Shown here: positions 25,481-38,660 of the stretch, in pieces
Layout of the letters: each line of letters begins with the position of its first letter
Position numbering within the stretch: the stretch's first letter is position 1
Source: Amblyornis subalaris
Lineage: Eukaryota > Chordata > Aves > Passeriformes > Ptilonorhynchidae
Direction of reading: 5' to 3'
DNA length: 64,000 nucleotides
NCBI GenBank assembly: GCA_018881555.1
Contig: JACAXG010000007.1
Location: 16,721,235 to 16,785,234, forward strand
Notes under the pieces: model-generated
What the model saw: only the letters and a program-made list of their open reading frames with translations
What the model was told of the DNA's origin: nothing
The model's database searches: none
Position numbers and translations under genes: made by a program

Positions 25481-26770
25481 CTCTGCCTTGCCTGTCCTTG
25501 AATTTCTTCTACGTTCTTTCTTTACATTCAAGTTCATTAAAACTCGTTGCTTAGCTCAACATCCCTTCTTCTGACATTTTTGGTACTATACACACTGGGA
25601 TGATTTGTTCTCAACCCCTCAATAAGCTCTCCTTAAAGACCTCAATCAAATCAAATTATTAGCAGTCTCCTGTTGTCAAGTATCAATAACAGAAGCTGAT
25701 TTGGCTTCAAAATCTTTTTTTCATCCTTGAGATTCAAGTGACAAGTTACAAGGTGGTGTTAAAAATTCCAGAAAGGCAAATACTGCAAAAAAAAAAAATC
25801 TGTAAAAATAAGATGTAACTAAAGCTACTTATTAGTACAGACCAACTTACAAGCTGTCATTGTAATTATTTTGCCACGTCTCACCCCATCTCCCACGCCT
25901 TCAATGCATACACATTCTTTGCTTTGGAGCTGAAAGCTTTTTTTTCTTGTAGCAAGAACAAGCTGAATTATTGAAAGGTTTTGTGAGTGAAACAAAAAAT
26001 TGGAAACTGAAGAGACTAATGTAAGACCTCCAGACTTGGCAGTATACACAACAGATAATAATCCTTTACACCTCAACACTCTCAGTGTTATTGTTTAAGG
26101 TCACATATTTTTTCCTCACTATAAAAGACTTAATACATGCTGCCAATGATCACTTGGAGAAATCCGACAATCCTACCTTTCTTTATCCCCAGGTTGGAAA
26201 GGGAGCTAATTCACTCCTCCAAACTGGCATCTTCTTGAGGATGTAAGTGCCTCTGTCCTCCAACTGTGACAGACAATAGATCCACTTAAGAATCATGGGC
26301 ACTAAAGGCCTAACATGGTTAAACGGATTTTCACGGTGCGTAAATCACATCCCAACTAACCTCTGCTTATAAGCTTTTTCTCACGAACCTTGTACCTTCC
26401 ACACAATACCATGGCCTAGAATAAATAAAATATTAGTGCAGTTTGCCTTGTAATAGCACAGATCTGTTTTTTTTCAAAGATCTGACTCCTACTACTAAAA
26501 AGAGGCAAAGAAGCTGCACCAATTGGAGAAATCTGAGATAATATTCTATTGCAAAATGCTGGCAATTGTCACATTCATCACCATAATATCAACATCGTAA
26601 GCTCTAACTATCTTTAGCCATTCTCCCCAAAAGAATGAACTGAATACAGTCATTTTTAAGGACCACATTATAAATACCAATATAAGCAATAAACTTTATT
26701 TGCAATATTTCACTGCTTTATCCCCTAACCCCTTTCTTTTGCATGCAGTCCCCATTTCCATTAGCATGCT

Positions 26771-27356
26771 AGTTTTGGCTGGGATAGTTAATTGTCTTCA
26801 CAGTACTTAGTATGGACTATGTTTNGGATTTGTGCTGGAAACAGCGGTGATAATACAGGGATGTTTTCATTCCTGCTGAGCAGCACTTGCACAATCAAGG
26901 CCTTTTCTACTCCTCATCCCACCCCACCAGTGAGGAGTCTGTGGTTGCACAAGGAGNTGGGAGGGGACACAGCTGGGACAGCTGACCCCAAGTGACCCAA
27001 GGGATATCCCACAGCAAATGATATCANATTCAGTACATAGAGAGGGAGGGAGGGAGAGAGGGAGGGGAGGACATTCAGTGATGATGTTCTCCTTCCCAAG
27101 TAACTGTTGCACATGATGGAGCCTGGCCTTCTTGGGAAAGGCTGAAGACCTGTCTGTCCATGGGAAGTGGTGAATGAATTCCCTGTTTTGCTTTGCTTGT
27201 GTGCACAGCTTTTGCTTTACCTGTTAAACTGTCTTTAGCTCAACCCACGAGTTTTCTCATTTTTACTCTTCTGATTCTCTCCCCCATCCCGACACGGGGG
27301 GACTGACTGAGCAGCTGTGTGGGGCTTTGTTACCAGCTAGGGTTAAAAGCATGACA
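26771..27356 (+). mobile_element. Solo LTR of an avian endogenous retrovirus
   Basis: The element begins at or near 'agttttggctgggatagtta' and ends in 'gggttaaaagcatgaca'. In between are blocks I associate with a widespread avian ERV LTR: 'cacagctgggacagctgacc', 'caagggatatcccac', 'cattcagt', then 'cctgttaaactg', 'ctcaacccacgagttttctc' and 'gattctctcccccatcccga'. No gag, pol or env sequence adjoins it, so it is a solo LTR left by recombination. A 5-base ATTAG occurs at 26760-26764 and again directly after the element at 27357-27361, a candidate target-site duplication that would put the true 5' edge a few bases earlier. It contains a GGGA-rich expansion at 27040-27070. It is antisense to TSPAN5. 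The family name (ERVL-type or other) is not certain. Confidence 0.8.
27040..27070 (+). repeat. GGGA-rich simple repeat inside the LTR
   Basis: A run of GAGGGAGGGAGGGAGAGAGG type lies within the solo LTR and is probably a later local expansion. It contains several G triplets, so it has some G-quadruplex potential on the plus strand. Confidence 0.85.
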
Positions 27357-27361
27357 ATTAG

Positions 27362-30300
27362 AAAAATTACATTACAAAAAAATCACATTTAAATTACCAG
27401 AAAGTAATAAAAGATAACTTGCAAACATGGCAGATGTCTGCTACAGTCACATTTATAACAGAATGACCGTGATTTTATCCTTACTTGAATGAAAAAGGTA
27501 ATCTATAAAGAAAAATGACATTACATAGCCTGGTTGAAGGACAAAGCAAATCAGGTTGAATAAAAATGCAAGAATAAGTGTTAGGCAATTTCTGTGATAT
27601 AAAGCAATTAAAAACATCTGTGTGTATATGAATGTGTACATAAATACACATATATACACATGCATTATTCTAGCATAGCTCAGGTTATTCCAACACTCAT
27701 CAACGAGAATTTGCAACAGTCTCTGAATAAAGGGAGTAATAATAGCACCTTTCTAGGTAGGATTTAATGCTCAAGAACCTTTTAAGAGGAAGAGGAATGA
27801 CAGCTTCCCGGACTATTCCAGAAAACAAAACAGAAACTTCTGGTTCTGTTTTCTAACAAAATCAGTTTCACTTTATCTGATTCCTATTTCTCATGCAAGA
27901 AACCAACACATATCCACCTGCTCAGCAGGAATGTCAGTGAGGTTTCCTACCTATTGAGAAAGACACTGGCATTCTACTCCTTCAGGTCACCACCATGCAA
28001 CTCCTTTGATTAACAAGGAGCAATATTACTTGAAGCCTTAAAGCCTTTCTTCAATTCTCAGTACTAGGAAATTCAAGTCCTCCAAATGAGAGGCATCAAA
28101 TCTTGAAGGTGTTTTATGGACCTCGCAATAATTACAAAGGAACTCCAAGCCAACCGGCATTTAAAGGGCTTCAAGGGTAATCAACTGTTGAACTGCATTA
28201 AAGGCAGGTGTGCTGTGNGACCCAGGTGAGGACAGACAGCACCCTGTCTCACGAGTGGCTGACATAGTGATTCAGAGGGATTCCACAGCTAACACTCAGG
28301 TCATGCTCTGGAAGAGAAAGATTCTTTAGAAATGAGCTAAAAATTCTAATACATAATGTGAAAGAACATTTTAAAGTTTTAAAGCAAAAAATATATTAGA
28401 CCTGAAAAATAAAACATTTAACTGTCTAGCAAGGGTCCTAACATCCAGACCAAGAAATCAATGGATTTCTTTGATGGATAATCAGGAAAGTTACTACTAC
28501 AGAGTAATCAAGAGTCTAGCTGCTTGTAAACTTGTTTAAGATGCTAAAGACAGTGTCCTGTTTAATTTCTTGGTTTGTCTGAGCCAGGGGCTGAATCTGA
28601 TCTGAACATCTTCTGAAGGCAGAGAGATGAAATTTAGCACNTTACGACCCAAAGAAACAATTCCATATTGAAACAAGGAACCCAGGGAAATGCTTCCTNC
28701 TAAACATAAATAAAAAGTAGAAATTAGACACTTTCTTGGTTATATTTTAATAAATTGGTATTTCTTTATTAATAGATTTCCAGGAAGTTGGTTGACCTTA
28801 GAAAGGGAGATGTTCCTTAATCTATATTATTGGAAATGGTTTAATTAGGTAACCTACAAAGGTTAGCAAAAAGGNTGCTCCCCCACACCCCAAAACTCCC
28901 AAATATTTTCCCCATCTGTGCTTTCGTAGGTGAATGCCCGGTTTCCAGGATCCTTGCCTGGACAGATACAGCCCCAGCAAGCAGAAGCCTTTGAGCAGCT
29001 TCCAGTTCTCTGCTGGAGGATATTTGTTTAGGGTTGACACTACTGTAAAACAGCATGAACTAAGTAGGGGTGTGCATAGGGGCACATAAGACACACTCGT
29101 TTTCAGAGTACTGACCTGGCTAACACAAGCAGCCACTACTGCTTTGCAGTCCTGCTCTGCTCTTGCTATGAGGAACTTCTTGTAACTTACTCAAGTAGAA
29201 TTGTCAAGGGCCACACTCGTATCTAGCACTGAGAATAAAGCGTGGTGTCCCAAAGGAAATCACTATTAGTACTTCTCCAGCTGAGAAACTGTAGTGGCAT
29301 TTACTGAAGTACTTCTGCTGCTGTATTTCCTAGAATTACTTCTTCAAACCCTCATCTGTTTTGATTGGTAGAGGTCCATGGCTAGCAAGGAAGTTATCAA
29401 GGCTTCCTTTGGGGAAAGGAAGGATACAGTTTCACACACAGAGGCCTATAAATAAGAAGCACACTTTGCAGACAAACTGGCCAGTGCTCAATATATGCTT
29501 CTACTTTTGGTTGGCATTACTTAAAATGTTGTGTTACCAGAATTCTGCCCCTTCCAAGTTTAACATCTCCCTAACTTTGGCCAGCCTACTTAACATCACC
29601 TACATCTGAATCCCTGCCCTGCATATTCCCTTCACCAGGAAAAGTAGAAATCAGCATGAACATGATACAGGCAATAAGCTAGAAGAAAAGCTTTTCTCTG
29701 TCCCTTCCCCCTAAGACAATGCCAGTCGAGGAGCAACCTGGGANTTGTATGGAGATGGCAAATTGCCCTTTGGATACAGAAAGCAGATGGGTTATNAGCT
29801 ACTGGATACTGAAAGGCTTAGACTTAGGTAAGGAAGCACATTGTTTGTTTAATCCATTCCTTAAAATCCTCAACAAAAGGCAACTGTCCTTTGCTAGCAG
29901 GCTGTTCATCGTGATGTCAGATCAATCAGGGCCACTGGTGCTTCAAAGGCTGTTTCACTGATGCCTCAGAAGTAATTGTCCAGCTCATACCCATTTCTAA
30001 AAACTCTTTTCCAGCGATCTGCACAACTTCCCAGGACACTCAAGAATCATGCAAGAAACATCCAAGATAACAGCTGAAGAAATGGGTATAAAATCTTGGA
30101 TGAAAGCCAGCAGTTCCCAGAAAACAGATCTTAATTCTATACTCCACTCCTCCAAGGCAGACTACAGGGCAACATACAGTAACCAATTTCTTATGGGAAC
30201 TTTAATCTCTTTGGACAGAGACTGGAAGGAGTAAAACACAGTGAGTCCATGAAGGCAAAGAAAAGAGCCCTAAAAGAGGCAGACGTAAGGGAGAGGTGAC

Positions 30301-33300
30301 ATTTTCAATTTTATTTAACTTGATTGGACAGAAGCACACATCACTTGGGCCTTTCATCAAAAACAAGGGATGACTACAAATGACAAGTGAAAAAAACCAC
30401 CCAGACTAAAGAACAAATTCACCCAAGAGTTTAAGTGGGGCTGAACTCGACCTCTGTACTATTTATGTAACAGAAAAATACTGAACTAACTGGCTATTTA
30501 TGAGTAATTATCACAGCTATTATAAAAAGATTTGTTAAGGGAATTTTGGCTCTTATATAATTATTCTATGGGACACCATCTGTCTTTAAGTCTTCATAAA
30601 ATTAAACATATGTTGTTTTCACCAACGGCTGTAGTAGACTCACATTCTCATCCTGCTTACGCGCTGCAACATAAGAAGTCTATTCATATCCCTGGGAATA
30701 TGTCAGAGCCAAATATCAAGCAGTGCTCTGCTAGCAGTTCCTTTGGAAAGCCAGGCCACCTCCTCCCAAGTTCAACTAATAACTCAAGGGTAGCTCAAGG
30801 GTTGCACTAACTCATCATACATAGCTTAGCCTCTTGCTTTGCTGCAGCTTTCCTTTGGCAACAGAGGTAGGATCTGAATATCAAGAATGCTTCAGTTATC
30901 CTTAACTTTTTTATTTTTCCATCCTCTTTCAAGTTCTGGAAGAGGACAACTCAGAACTTTAACTGCTCAAAGAGTTTCTGACTATAAAACAGGATCCTCT
31001 GCAGCAGGATCCATCTCTTTGGANAAGGTCAAAGGTAAATATTCATTTTCCTTCCAATATATATTGCAGATGTGGGCCAAAGGGCTTTAGAATTACTACA
31101 GAGGAGGGGATGACACATTTAGCATCTTCCTTCCTCTGTGTTCTTGCCAACAGGCCAGCAAAAGTTTGAAGAGTGGTGAAGAACTGTCACACAGCAATGC
31201 CATCTTTCAGTNCACTGGGAGGGCATGGTACAGGACCAAGACTGCACAATTCAATGTATCCCTCCTTCCCCTCCAAATATAGTTGCAGGTAACCACAAAT
31301 TATACTGGCTGTTTGCATATGCCTTGCTACTTTGAGATATCAGTGTAACAAACAATAGCAAAAAACCCAAACAAACAAAACCCAACTAACGCAAAACAAG
31401 ACAAAATAAAAGTAGTGGCTGAATCGAGGAACTGCGTGGAAGAAGCAGTTGAACTCTCCAGAAGCAAGATTACACACAACAGAAAACACGAAGCAGAATC
31501 CCTTACCTATACCTGCATGTGGTTTTCAACTCAATGCCCTCTGAAACAGACTATGCGTCAAAACATCAACTTAACAGTGCTGCTGAAAAACAGCGGAAGT
31601 TCCAACCAAAACACAATTTATCAAATAAAGCCAGTCCTTTGCATCAAGTCTGTGTTTATATTGCATTTTTCCCATAAGTACAGAAGACTTAATACAATTT
31701 GTTGTAGCCACCAGGACAGTTACAAGACAATCAGCTGAAGTGGGCTGTCTCTTTCCAAGTGCTCACAGAAGGAGCAATAACNTCAGAAACTGGACAATCA
31801 AAGTAATCTGATTTCATTTTTTAAAAACTTGCAGAATCACTGGCACTTGCAGTAAACTGTCAGATAGAAAACAATCCTAATTAAAAACTGAAGAAACTGT
31901 TGATTTGACACTATACTTGAACCATTAACATGTTAGAACTGATAACAAGTCCCCCAAATTTAAGCCTCATACAGAAAATTGGCTACAAGGCTTTAAACAA
32001 AAGATGTGCAGTGCAACGCATCAAAATTATATAAATGAGAAGAAACAACTGTCAAACCCTGAAGCCTTTAGGTAAGATTTACAAAAGGTGTCTTGTGCAG
32101 ATCCACACGTGCTGGGGAAAATTACTGTCACAAGCCAGCAGCTTCAGGTGTGAGAGCTCTGCAGCACCTTGTGCAGCCACATCCATGGTGCTAATAAGGC
32201 TGTGAGTGAGCAAGGCTCTCTCAGGCTACCTGCGGTGCTTTCCATCCAAGCCTGACCAACTCAAAACGCCACAGCTTCTGCCCCTGGCGCCATGTGGCAC
32301 AGGCCCACACACTGCTCATCCCACACCTTCTGCTCAGGCCAGCAAGTCCTGCTATGTCAAATNAAGAGCTGGGTGGCAAACAGACCTACAGAGTGGTTCT
32401 TTTCCCCTTCCCTGACTCCAAGCCGTGGAGATGTGTTCCCTTACGGCAATCCCCCGACATCACCCCAATTGAGTCAGCCTGGGCTCAGCACTAGGACACT
32501 TGGCCCCAAGAGACCATTTACTTGATGGCATTGGGCAGCCTGGAAGGGACCTACTGAACAGTTTCCTCTCAGAAAATCTACTCTGTTACGAGATGCTTCT
32601 GGCAAATCTCCATCAATTCTTTCTCTCTTTCCAGATCCAAATAAGGTTGTAACTGTTTGATTTTACCCCACAAATAGTGAGAAAAGAAAAAGGCAAAAGT
32701 TGTGGAAGAAGTTTTTTAAATCCTCAACCTTCAGCATCCTCTGAGATGCTGAGCTCTGAGGTTAGAGCTCTTTAAAATACCTAATCAGGGTAGTAACCAG
32801 GGAGGGTTTCACCATCCAAAGCAATAATATATTGTTTATGATTCTATCAATAGTATTGAAGCTGGGGGGTGGACAGTGGCAAGAGCTGCACATGTAGTGC
32901 ACTCAGCACTGCTCCACAGTGTTACGTCTTAAGAAATGTACTAAGCAGACATTTCGAATACCTTACACTTCTGTAACCTAAGGGCTAAAATAATTCCACT
33001 TGCTATGATCTGCCTACTTTCAAGGCAAAAAAACCTCCACAAACAAAAACCCAGAGACAAGATAATCCGCAAACTGACACACTTCTTTCAAACACCTTTG
33101 CTAAATTCTCCCACATTAATCTCTTTCTGAAAATGCATAATTTCTAAGGCATTTTAAATTAACCTCCCTTCGGTTACTAGCTGAGTTAAGAATCACAGCA
33201 GCATACACACCGCCCAGAGCAACAGCCATCTTACCGAGGATATAATGTGCAGCATTTGAAAATATTTTTCAGCTAATGAATAGACATTGCTGAACTTCAA

Positions 33301-36300
33301 TTTTTCAAATCACATTCCTTGTAGTCTTCGTTCTCAGTTACAATCACACTGAATTCCCGTAAAGCAAAGCCTCTGAAACAGAAATTGTTGTGTGAGGAAG
33401 GGAATTTGGGAACGCCTATTTCCCTGCCCACTGCCTCCCCCCAGACACAGAGCTGGCACAATAGAGCAAAGCAGCTGCAAATCTGGGCACTGCCAGCTTG
33501 GGGCAGCTCCACTCAAGACAAGAAGGAAATGGATGCCGCATAACTTTTATATTAAAAGCTCCATCTCAGGGCTGATACATCCACTCAAACTTGATCAATA
33601 AACACAGGACTGGAGCACAGCAATATTTCTAATATATCAACAAAATCAGCTCAAGTAATTGAATACCAGGGAACAATACTTAGATTCAGCAACAAACCCA
33701 TTGTTAGAAAAATATTATTTATCACTAGCTGCTACTATAGAAGTATTTTGACGAGCTCCTGTTTGTTGATTTTTCAATTGCTTTGTTTCCCTACAGATTA
33801 TTCAAAGAAGGCAGAAAATAATTTCTTTGAAACATAACCCAAGTAAAAATTATAGTGTTGAATCTCAGCTCTTGTGAAAGGTTTTAAAAGCATTCACCTA
33901 AATTTACTATTATGCTGTCATGTAAAATAGGCTTTCAATAGCATCAGTGCCAATACATCTCCCACAATAAAGTACCTTCTAGCAAATTCAAAAGTACAGT
34001 GATAAAGTCTCACTCCAGCTGATTAGAAAAACCCATTCACTGTAAAAGCCTTTTCACATGTAGGCAGCTAAGAGAGCTCTGCTGCTCTTAAATATGAAAA
34101 GGAAGTTCCATCACATCACTCTTCCCAGCAGTGCTGCTTCTTTTCTTGAGCTCTGCTGAAAGCACGAACAGCTAGGAGTGGTTACCGAGGGTGACAGGAG
34201 TACCTAATCTTATTTNAAGACAAACTCAAATTCATGGATCAGCTAGCAACAAAAGAACCCCTGCAACAAAAAGTTTTCCATCTGCTGCTTCAGGAGCATA
34301 GGCTCATATTTCAAGTCCTTGCAGGAAGAGCATATCCCTAAGAAAAGGGCAGGAATGCAGTGTTCTCAGCTAATTAAGGAAGCACTGGAAGAGAGTGACT
34401 CATGAGTCAGCACAGAGGAACACCAACCACTCCGGGTTCAAAGTGCAGGCAGAACACAAAGATCATCTATCCCCACCAGTAGGTGGGTGCCAGTCCCATG
34501 GAAAGAGCCAATCCAAGTGAAAGGGCAGCACAGCAGGTATGCCGTGTTTCTCTTGGCAATATTCATGCACTTAATCCACGATCACGGCTACACGCCGATC
34601 TACACTGCAGCAAATTCTAAACACCTATTCCCTCTTCCCTGCAATTCTGCTCGGGATAATCTGGTCTAAAAGCAGGACAACCCTCCTGTCCTATCCTGTG
34701 CAGTATGCATGCACTAGTCACTGTGCAAGTGAAAGAAAAAGAAAAATCAATGGCTAATGTAATCCTAAAAAAGACACCCCAGAAATTTCAGGCCAAAATA
34801 ACCCAAATCACACTTGTTACTCTGCAGGTTAATCACAACTCTATTTATAAGATGTAAAGCAAAAGTGCCTGTCACATTTTAAAAAAGGTCAGAGCAGGTT
34901 GCAAAAGAATGCTGAAATGCAGGGGTTTACATGGTACAAGAACTGATGATACACTGGAACAAAGCAAGGAATGAAATAAAGCTCATTGTTATCTATACTA
35001 ATATACAGCAATTTACTTGAGAGCAAAAAGGATTATGTAGTCCTGCGGCAAGTAACTTGCATTAAATGAAGAGAAAAAACATACAACTGAGAACAAGCAG
35101 GAACTACAGGTAGCTAAAAAGCAACCAAAACATAACAGATTTAATACTCCCATTAAAAATCACAATCTTCAATAAACTTCCGATAATTGCTTGATGTTTG
35201 ACATCTGCACGCAAAAGAAATCTTTTTAAGTTTCTACCATTTCAAATTCACTGCACCATTGCATTTAGCCTGCAAGCAGAAAACTGACACCACCACAGAG
35301 AAGGTCCACTACATTCTGTTATAGTTGATGCTGATTTCCTTTCAAGGGTCATATGTGTGCACATTCTGACGTGTTTTCTGGCAGGGTTTAGTCTATGCCT
35401 ATGCAAATAATTTTTTATCAGCAACAGTTCTTCAGCCTCAGATCTTCCCTCCAATGATCATTCCTCCCCCACCCTGGGACAGAGGTTGCTTCTTCCTCAA
35501 GACACTACTTTCTTTAGCTGCTCTCTAAACCAGAACTTATGAATTATGTAAAGGAAACAAAATAAGATATAAAAACAAATAAAGTTTTATATATGTTTGC
35601 AACCTATATCATTTCACCATTTCAGCTGAGAAAGCCGCCAAACCAACAGTGACACCAGTACAATTAGCAGTGTCTCCTGCCAGCAGATGGAAAATCTGCC
35701 ACCAAGACAGTCACTTCATGTAACACCAACCTAAAACTCACCAGAATTTTTCTGAAAGGATGCTCCTTAAAACAAACTAAGCATCATTAAAGGGGACAGG
35801 ATTTTCTATTTTGCTCTGCAAGGAGTTACTGAGTGTAACTGGAAGCATCAGGAAAAAACCAGCATTACTAAATGAAGGTTTACAACTTAAGAATCCTAAT
35901 ACCCTAGTACTTTTAATTAAAGCAGCAGACGTGTCATCTGCACCTCTCTGCTCTCTTGCTGATCTGTTCTGCAGGCACTAGAACATACTTGACAATGATC
36001 TACATGTAACACTTCAGCATTTATTTTGCACACACAGCACTTAGCAGAACTGAAGTTTTGATCAACATATCAGTCATCAGCACTGAAGAAAGAGAACCAG
36101 CACATTTGAGCAGAGTCCTTATTTTCTGCTTCTCACATCACCACCCTGTCCTTTAATACCCTACAAGGAATCCAGTGAGGAAAGCAATCTTTCCCAGTAG
36201 GCACTGCCACATGCAATTCATTCCACACCAAGGGACCCCACTAATACTACAGCTATTGTGAGAATACATTCCCACATCATCAGTGCCAGCTAACATCAAC

Positions 36301-38550
36301 CTGGGACAGCTGCAGCCACTGTGACACTGCTCTTTTAGTTGATCACCAGTTTCATTTCCTCAGAGCACCTGGCTTCCAAAACCTTAGGCAAAAGCCAATT
36401 TTAGCAGTGATGAATAATTTTAACAGATTTAAGGAACTCTCTGTGATTATGTTCCAATATCCTTTCCCCCATTTCTAAGTGTCCAATTGGCTTCTCCACG
36501 ATCCCTGTGGTTGTAGGCTAGGAACACAGCTCATAGAAGGAGCCTGCAGAAGTCCATTTTGGTTCTCCTTATCAAGCTACAGTAGGTAACAAACAGAAGG
36601 GAAAGCAAAGGGAAATAATCCAGCAATATAACCAAGAACGTAGAATGACAATTTGGAGTGACTGCGTCTTTACGTACACATCCACCCCAGATTTTCAAAG
36701 CTGAACTTCTTTATTAAGAGGAAAAAAAAGGAAATGCTCCTTCCTACACTCATGTCATTAAATATATGAGGAAAAGCATAGTGAAAGTAAATGAAATAGT
36801 AACTTTTCTGTAAGAGTGAAGCATCCTAATGCTGCTCAGTGTTGCTTTGAGATTCACACTGCACTGTGGAACAGCTGGGATGATGCTAACATACAAGGAC
36901 AACTCCTCTACAAGTTTTTGGCTTTTATTATGAGAAGATATTTGAATAACAATAATCAGATGCCCTAGTTATGTAATGAACTCTTAAAACATTTCCACAT
37001 GTATTTTCTACAACAGTTGAGATCTTGCCCTAAATGACACATTTTGTTGTTCCACAGCAGAGAGTGCCTTTACTTTGCGTTTGTGTACACAATCAAACAC
37101 TGCCTTACACAAGCACCTCAAATACACCACACTTCAAGGTTTTTATACTTGCATACAAATGCTCTAAAAGCAGCAGTGAATGTGCATAACATGTACTATC
37201 CAGAAAAACTATACAAAGTGAAACAAGAGAAGGATTAAAGATCCAACAGATGGGAATGCTTAATGCAGAGACAGAAGTTCCAGCCCTATTTGCAATTGTC
37301 ACTTTGCTCACCAGAACCTCCTTCCACCTTCTCTCAAGAAGTGACCAGGAGAAAGGCAACCAAGGCCAGCACTGGGTTTGGGAAGGGGAGTGCATTCAGC
37401 ATTTCCAAAGTAAACAGCTCGTAACAGTGTTAACTAATGTACTCATAGAACAGGGACTCTCATGGTTAAATTAACATGGCATGCTGCAAAATTTGCCACG
37501 GTCACTGCTCACAGGCTGTAACACCAGCTGGAATTACAAGAAAGATCTTCCCTCCTAGATGCTTGGCCTCTCCATTTTTTGCAGTTTTAGTTGCTGCATC
37601 CATGGCTGTTAATAACTGAATAGTCAAGGCACAGAGCTCTCCCCAAGACTCTCCGCCATCATTGGGGAACAGAACAAGCTAACCAGCAACTTCTCATGAA
37701 TCATTTATTCATTCACATGCTGAGTATTTATTACGCAAAGGGGTAGTTCAGCAACAATTAACTGGCTTGGGCCACATAATCTAGATATTTTACTACTTCA
37801 GGAGATCTATGACACCTAGATCTATTTTTTTCCCTCCCTCTCTCCAGACCTTAGAGCTAAAAAACTACCTTAGATGCCTTAAATATGTGAGAAGTAGGGT
37901 TCTTTTATGTTTTGTGCTCAAACCTGAAGTTGTTCCCCCACTACTGAGTCTATCTGTTGAGAAAGTCTTATTTTATATGCACAAAGTCAGACAACAAGAT
38001 CAACAGTTCCACTGGCACACAGCTCTTGCAAGAGGTCCAGATCACATCAAGTATAGCTGCTTTCACAAGAATTTCAATCAGTTACTTGGAGAGATTGTTA
38101 AATAATGCTTGTGTCTCCAAATTTGGTTTTAATTTGAGCAAGTTTACTGGTAACTAGTGAAGAGCTGCANTGCCATAATATACTGTCAAGTCAGAAAAGC
38201 TGGCATGTGAAGAGTTCAAAGACTTGTAAAATCTTTCATTACTAGCAGTCAGTCATCTTTCCGACCAAGCACAAGTGGAACAGGTACTCATGAACAGCAG
38301 CTGACGTTGGCATCGAACACCCAGAGCAATGTCAGTCACCTCCCTTCTTTCCACTCGGCAAAACCACTGGATAAATCCCATGACAACGACCTGGGGAGAC
38401 CATCTGATTGATTTGCAGAACTCCCCACACAGAATCTGAACCTCCCCCTAGCCCCAAAAAGAGCTTTTTTGTAAGAAAACTCATCATTTCTTTCCCTTCA
38501 CAAAATGTACTCGGTTGTAGGAATCTACAGGGATGTACAGGAAATACAGG
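27362..38550. other. Intronic unique sequence, no feature recognised
   Basis: About 11 kb of intron with no recognised repeat family or exon. A GC-richer patch at 32100-32530 gives overlapping frames on the plus strand (for example 69 and 77 codons, 32206-32525) without known similarity. No tRNA-like or other RNA gene was seen. Confidence 0.5.
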
Positions 38551-38660
38551 GTAGATGTGGCACTTAGGGACATGGTTTAGAGGTGGACTTGGCAGCAATT
38601 AAGTTTACAGTTAGACTTGACGATCTAAAAGGTCTTTTCCAACTTAAATGGTTCTGTGAT
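38551..38660 (+). repeat. CR1 LINE 3' end
   Basis: This contains 'gatgtggcacttagggacat', 'ggtttagaggtggacttggc', 'agacttgacgatctaaaagg' and 'tcttttccaacttaaatggt', ending 'tctgtgat'. It is the last 110 bases or so of a CR1 element, severely 5'-truncated, as is usual for CR1 insertions. Confidence 0.92.
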
